Position numbers and translations under genes: made by a program. Shown here in pieces: positions 52,097-55,382 of a stretch of DNA of 55,382 bases (position 1 is its first letter; each line of letters begins with the position of its first letter). Source of the stretch: Onthomorpha sp937906975 (GTDB lineage Bacteria > Bacteroidota > Bacteroidia > Bacteroidales > P3); assembly GCA_045614605.1 (NCBI GenBank), contig JAZLDH010000011.1, positions 1 to 55,382 on the forward strand. Reading direction: 5' to 3'. The notes under the pieces are model-generated. The model was not told the origin of the DNA and did not search any database. It worked only from the letters and a program-made list of their open reading frames with translations.

Positions 52097-54472
52097 ATGC
52101 GAAAGACAAAGGATACAAAAACAAAGAAAAAGACAAGTAATACTAAGAAAACTTCACTTTCAACCTTTATAAAAAGTGAGCGTTTTCCGAAAATAGTAGC
52201 CGTTTTATTTGCTATCTTTACGGTTTTCTGTTTTGTATCCTTTGTCTCCTTTTATTTTACTTGGTTTAGCAACGAAAATCTTGATTTAAACAATTGGTGT
52301 GGACGATTGGGTGCAAGAGTTGCTAATTTTTTTGTTAATAAAACTTTTGGAATAGCCTCTTTTGGCTTTCTTATCTTTTTTTCTTTTGTAGTATTAAGGC
52401 TGTTTAAAGCAAAAATCCAAAACATAGCTAGATGGGTTGTTTGTACACTTGTCATAATGCTTTGGTCATCTTGCTTTTTTGGCTTTTTAGTAGTTGTTTT
52501 TCCTTCAAGTTGTTCGAGTTTAGATGTTTTTGCTGGCGTGGTTGGCGTAGTTGTTAATCTTTGGCTTGTAAAAATAATAGGAGGTTTTGGAGCTGCTTTG
52601 TTTAACTTGGCATTTACTATTGCTTTCCCAAGGATTCTTTTTGGAGTTAAATACTCTCTTATAAGGAAGTTGTTGAAAAATGCTATACAAAAAGCAAGTA
52701 TTCCAGATGTTCAAAATGAAAAGCCATTAAAGGAAAAGAAAATTGCTCCAAAGCTACAAGAGGAAAAACCTATTGTAGAAGAAAAAATAGAAGAGCCAAC
52801 ACCTGCTGTAATAGAATTTGATATTGCTCCTCAAACTCCTGTGATGGAAGAAGAAAATGAGGAAGTGGAATTTGAAATTCAAACAGATTCTCAATTAGAA
52901 GACCAAATTCTTGAAGAGGAAGACGCATTTGAAGAAGAGCAAGAAGAACATTACACAATAGATACGCCATACGACCCAAAATTAGAATTAGCTTCATATA
53001 AATTACCAAGTGTTGATATTTTGATTGACTATGAAAAAAATAACAAGGTAATAGATGAGAAAGAATTACTATTAAATAAAGATAGAATTGTAAACACTCT
53101 TAGAAACTATAAAATAGATATTGTAAAAATATCTGCAACTCCCGGACCAACTGTAACACTCTACGAAATAGTTCCTGCACCGGGTACAAGAATTAACAAA
53201 ATCAAAAATCTTGAAGACGATATTGCCCTTAGCCTTTCTGCTTTGGGTATAAGAATAATCGCTCCTATACCGGGCAAAGGCACAATCGGTATAGAAGTTC
53301 CTAACTTTAATCCACAAATTGTATCAATGAAAACTATGCTTACTTCGCCTCAGTTTGTTGATACAAAATATGAATTACCTATTGCAATAGGAAAAACAAT
53401 TTCTTCCGAACCTTATGTTGCTGACCTTGCGAAAATGCCTCACTTACTTATGGCAGGAGCAACAGGACAAGGTAAGTCCGTAGGATTAAATGCCATCATA
53501 TCTTCACTACTCTTTAAGAAACACCCCTGCGATTTGAAATTCGTAATGGTCGATCCTAAAAAAGTGGAACTATCTCTTTACTCTAAAATAGAAAGACACT
53601 ATTTAGCAAAACTACCCGATAGTGAAGAGGCTATTATTACTGATGTAAAGAAAGTGGTTCGTACACTCAATTCTCTATGTATTGAAATGGATCAACGCTA
53701 TGACCTTTTGAAAATAGCAGGTTGTAAAAAGATAACAGAATATAATGCTAAATTCTGTTCAAGACGTCTTTTGCCAACAGAAGGTCATAGATACCTACCA
53801 TATATTGTATTAGTTATAGATGAGTTTGCTGATTTGATTATGACAGCAGGCAAGGAAATAGAAATGCCTATTGCACGTCTTGCACAACTTGCGAGAGCTG
53901 TCGGAATACATCTAATAATCGCAACACAACGTCCAACAGTAAATATCATAACAGGTACAATCAAAGCAAACTTCCCTGCAAGAATTGCCTTCAAAGTAAG
54001 CAGTAGGGTAGATAGTAAAACAATTCTTGATACCTCAGGGGCAGAACAACTCATAGGACGTGGAGATATGCTTATATCTGCTGGAAGTGATTTGATACGT
54101 CTGCAATGTGCTTTGATAGATACCGAAGAAATAGAAGAGTTGTCGGAATATATAGGCTCACAAAGAGGATTTGACGAAACCTTCCTTTTACCTGAATACT
54201 TAGATGAAACATCTGAGCCAAGCAAAGAGGTGGATATGAAACAGCTTGACCCTAAATTTGAGGAGTCAGCACGCCTTGTGGTAATGCACCAACACGGAAG
54301 CACATCTCTAATTCAAAGAAAACTATCCTTAGGCTACAATAGAGCAGGACGAATAATAGACCAATTAGAAGCAGCAGGCATAGTAGGACCATTTGAAGGC
54401 AGTAAAGCAAGAGAAGTCTTGGTAAAAACCGAAGTGGAGTTAAATGAAATTTTAAAAGAATACCTAAAATAA
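52097..54472 (+). CDS. ftsK: DNA translocase FtsK
   Basis: 791 aa. Basic start, four membrane helices (about 30-190), an acidic linker (210-290), then the motor: alpha/beta domains (VDILIDYEKNNKV..., ATPGPTVTLYEIVPAPGTRINKI), Walker A GATGQGKSVGLNA near 453, VMVDPKKVELSLY, Walker B IVLVIDEFADLIM, RPTVNIITGTIKANFPARIAFKV, and the gamma winged helix at the end (ARLVVMHQHGSTSLIQRKLSLGYNRAGRIIDQLEAAGIVGP) that reads polar sequences. Segregates chromosome ends at division. lolA follows after 5 bases. Confidence 0.97.
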   Translation: MRKTKDTKTKKKTSNTKKTSLSTFIKSERFPKIVAVLFAIFTVFCFVSFVSFYFTWFSNENLDLNNWCGRLGARVANFFVNKTFGIASFGFLIFFSFVVLRLFKAKIQNIARWVVCTLVIMLWSSCFFGFLVVVFPSSCSSLDVFAGVVGVVVNLWLVKIIGGFGAALFNLAFTIAFPRILFGVKYSLIRKLLKNAIQKASIPDVQNEKPLKEKKIAPKLQEEKPIVEEKIEEPTPAVIEFDIAPQTPVMEEENEEVEFEIQTDSQLEDQILEEEDAFEEEQEEHYTIDTPYDPKLELASYKLPSVDILIDYEKNNKVIDEKELLLNKDRIVNTLRNYKIDIVKISATPGPTVTLYEIVPAPGTRINKIKNLEDDIALSLSALGIRIIAPIPGKGTIGIEVPNFNPQIVSMKTMLTSPQFVDTKYELPIAIGKTISSEPYVADLAKMPHLLMAGATGQGKSVGLNAIISSLLFKKHPCDLKFVMVDPKKVELSLYSKIERHYLAKLPDSEEAIITDVKKVVRTLNSLCIEMDQRYDLLKIAGCKKITEYNAKFCSRRLLPTEGHRYLPYIVLVIDEFADLIMTAGKEIEMPIARLAQLARAVGIHLIIATQRPTVNIITGTIKANFPARIAFKVSSRVDSKTILDTSGAEQLIGRGDMLISAGSDLIRLQCALIDTEEIEELSEYIGSQRGFDETFLLPEYLDETSEPSKEVDMKQLDPKFEESARLVVMHQHGSTSLIQRKLSLGYNRAGRIIDQLEAAGIVGPFEGSKAREVLVKTEVELNEILKEYLK

Positions 54473-54477
54473 ACAAT

Positions 54478-55125
54478 ATGAAAAAGAGTTTAGCATTTCT
54501 TCTTTGCATATTCCTTTTTACAATCTCCTTTGCACAAAGAGAAATAGTAAACGGAGTAGTTGTAGATAAGCAAGCACAAAATATAATAGAGAGCGTATCA
54601 AAGAAAATCTCTACCGATTCTCCTTTGCTTATAAACTACACTATGACAATCAAGACAAAAGACAAGAAGAGCGAAACTATAAAAGGAAGTTTATTATCTA
54701 ATGGAGAAAAATTCCAATTAAAAACACCAATATTTGAAGACTATTGTGATGGAACAAATCTTTGGCATTTTGTAAAAGAAACCTCAGAAGTAGAACTCTC
54801 GGTAATAGAACAATCAAACAACCTATTCAATTTTCCAAACCTAATAAAAACCTACTCAAAAGACTTCCGTCCAAAACTAATTAGAGAAGAAGAAACAAAT
54901 TATGTGATAGACCTATTGCCAAAGAAAAGCACAAATATTTCTAAAATAAGAATCATTAGCAACAAAACAACAAATAGAATAAAAGAAATGACACTTTATG
55001 TAAGAGAAGGCAATACTTACATAATCAATTTCACATCATATAAAGTCAATCACCCAACCCAAGCCAAAGACTTTACTTTCCCACAAGACATCTATCCACA
55101 AGCAGAAATTATAGATTTAAGATAA
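54478..55125 (+). CDS. lolA: Outer-membrane lipoprotein carrier LolA
   Basis: 215 aa. Signal peptide MKKSLAFLLCIFLFTISFAQ; the body is the half-barrel LolA/DUF1571-like fold: TDSPLLINYTMTIKTKDKKSETIKGSLLSNGEKFQLKTPIFEDYCDGTNLWHFVKETSEVELS, and ITNFTSYKVNHPTQAKDFTFP near the end (PKKSTNISKIRIISN between). Ferries lipoproteins across the periplasm. The ftsK-lolA pair is common in Bacteroidota. Confidence 0.88.
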   Translation: MKKSLAFLLCIFLFTISFAQREIVNGVVVDKQAQNIIESVSKKISTDSPLLINYTMTIKTKDKKSETIKGSLLSNGEKFQLKTPIFEDYCDGTNLWHFVKETSEVELSVIEQSNNLFNFPNLIKTYSKDFRPKLIREEETNYVIDLLPKKSTNISKIRIISNKTTNRIKEMTLYVREGNTYIINFTSYKVNHPTQAKDFTFPQDIYPQAEIIDLR

Positions 55126-55140
55126 AGTACAAATCCTAAG

Positions 55141-55198
55141 AAAAAATTAAAAAAAGCAAAGAGAAAATATTTTTTTTCTTTGCTTTTTTTAATTTTTT
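55141..55198. terminator. 21-bp perfect hairpin after lolA
   Basis: Left arm 55141-55161, loop AGAAAATATTTTTTTT (55162-55177), right arm 55178-55198; the arms are exact complements and end in a T-run on the plus strand and in an A-run upstream (T-run on the minus strand), so it can stop both directions. Confidence 0.88.
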
Positions 55199-55204
55199 CA
55201 AAAG

Positions 55205-55248
55205 GGGGTGTGAATTTCACTGACATAGGGGTGTGAATTTCACTGACA
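55205..55248. repeat. Tandem 21-bp repeat with inner palindrome
   Basis: GGGGTGTGAATTTCACTGAC plus A occurs at 55205-55225 and 55228-55248, separated by TA (period 23). Each unit contains GTGAATTTCAC, 5-bp arms around one T. Much more GC-rich than its surroundings. Not repeated elsewhere in the window as far as I can see. Confidence 0.85.
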
Positions 55249-55382
55249 GACATGAATAATAATATAAATAATAATAAAAAAAATAATATATATATAAATA
55301 AAGACATTTTTTATTTTTTTCTTTCATTGAATTTATTTTTGCATTAAATCACGAAAAAGCAACCTCAATTTTCGTGAATTTT
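55249..55382. other. AT-rich window edge, no gene seen
   Basis: Low-complexity AT stretch (TAATAATA, TATATATA) followed by an imperfect inverted repeat around TCACGAAAA / TTTTCGTGA at about 55349-55378. A promoter for a gene beyond the edge cannot be excluded: TTTTTGCA at about 55334 is poor. Confidence 0.5.

Noticed and set aside
53785..54303. 172-codon open frame antisense to ftsK
   Set aside because: Lies wholly within the conserved FtsK motor; an effect of codon use on the other strand.
55205..55248. Possible start of a CRISPR array
   Set aside because: Only two units with a 2-base gap; no spacers of useful length and no cas genes.

Overview
The window is a stretch of an AT-rich genome from the phylum Bacteroidota, most likely order Bacteroidales. 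Evidence: type IX secretion sorting domains of both kinds (type B at the left edge, type A in two other proteins); promoters of the Bacteroidota form TAnnTTTG rather than TATAAT; few Shine-Dalgarno sites; LptE-type and DUF2723 proteins; and a TolQ-TolR-TonB module. It is ordinary chromosome, densely packed in short operons. No phage, plasmid or intact insertion sequence is visible.

Layout. 1-379: 3' end of a secreted type B T9SS protein. 635-4989 (minus): kdsD, era, a HI0933-type flavoprotein and an outer-membrane barrel. 5121-12793 (plus): recQ, aroB, a T9SS cargo protein, an LptE-like lipoprotein and a DUF2723 membrane protein. 12847-14046 (minus): a polysaccharide flippase. Then tRNA-His, a double-domain M16 protease, a 0.5 kb AT-rich gap with strong inverted repeats and a 71-aa secreted single WD40 repeat. 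18075-22190 (plus): formyl-THF cyclo-ligase, lnt, a YfcC-type carrier and a small lipoprotein. 22249-27509 (plus): sufC, sufD, nadK, dxr and rseP. Next come tRNA-Asn, an exported thioredoxin (minus) and a fibronectin-like T9SS protein followed by tolQ/tolR/tonB-type genes. 31816-35282 (minus): a divergent membrane pyrophosphatase followed by hydE. Then a DUF151 nuclease-like protein.

35986-44955 is an envelope-polysaccharide neighbourhood: NlpC/P60 lipoprotein, rfbD, O-antigen ligase-type protein, a 54-aa Thr/Glu-repeat lipoprotein, a second flippase, and an M28 peptidase with a C-terminal barrel. Inside it sits a two-gene cassette (40435-42109) of an OLD/RecF-like ATPase plus a TOPRIM-like DUF3226 protein, which looks like a nucleic-acid-targeting defence pair. 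The cassette is bracketed in direct orientation by the flippase 3' end and a diverged second copy of that end (40254-40313). This is the strongest lead in the window.

45031-55125 (plus): tyrS, a TetR regulator with a 1413-aa activase of the 2-hydroxyacyl-CoA dehydratase type, a small secreted protein, ftsK and lolA. The edge carries a perfect hairpin terminator and a tandem 21-bp repeat.

Most of the window serves the cell envelope: LPS and lipoprotein biogenesis, T9SS cargo, periplasmic proteolysis and energy transduction to the outer membrane. Isoprenoid, folate, NADP and Fe-S housekeeping make up the rest. All calls come from reading the sequence and translations; no database search was possible.
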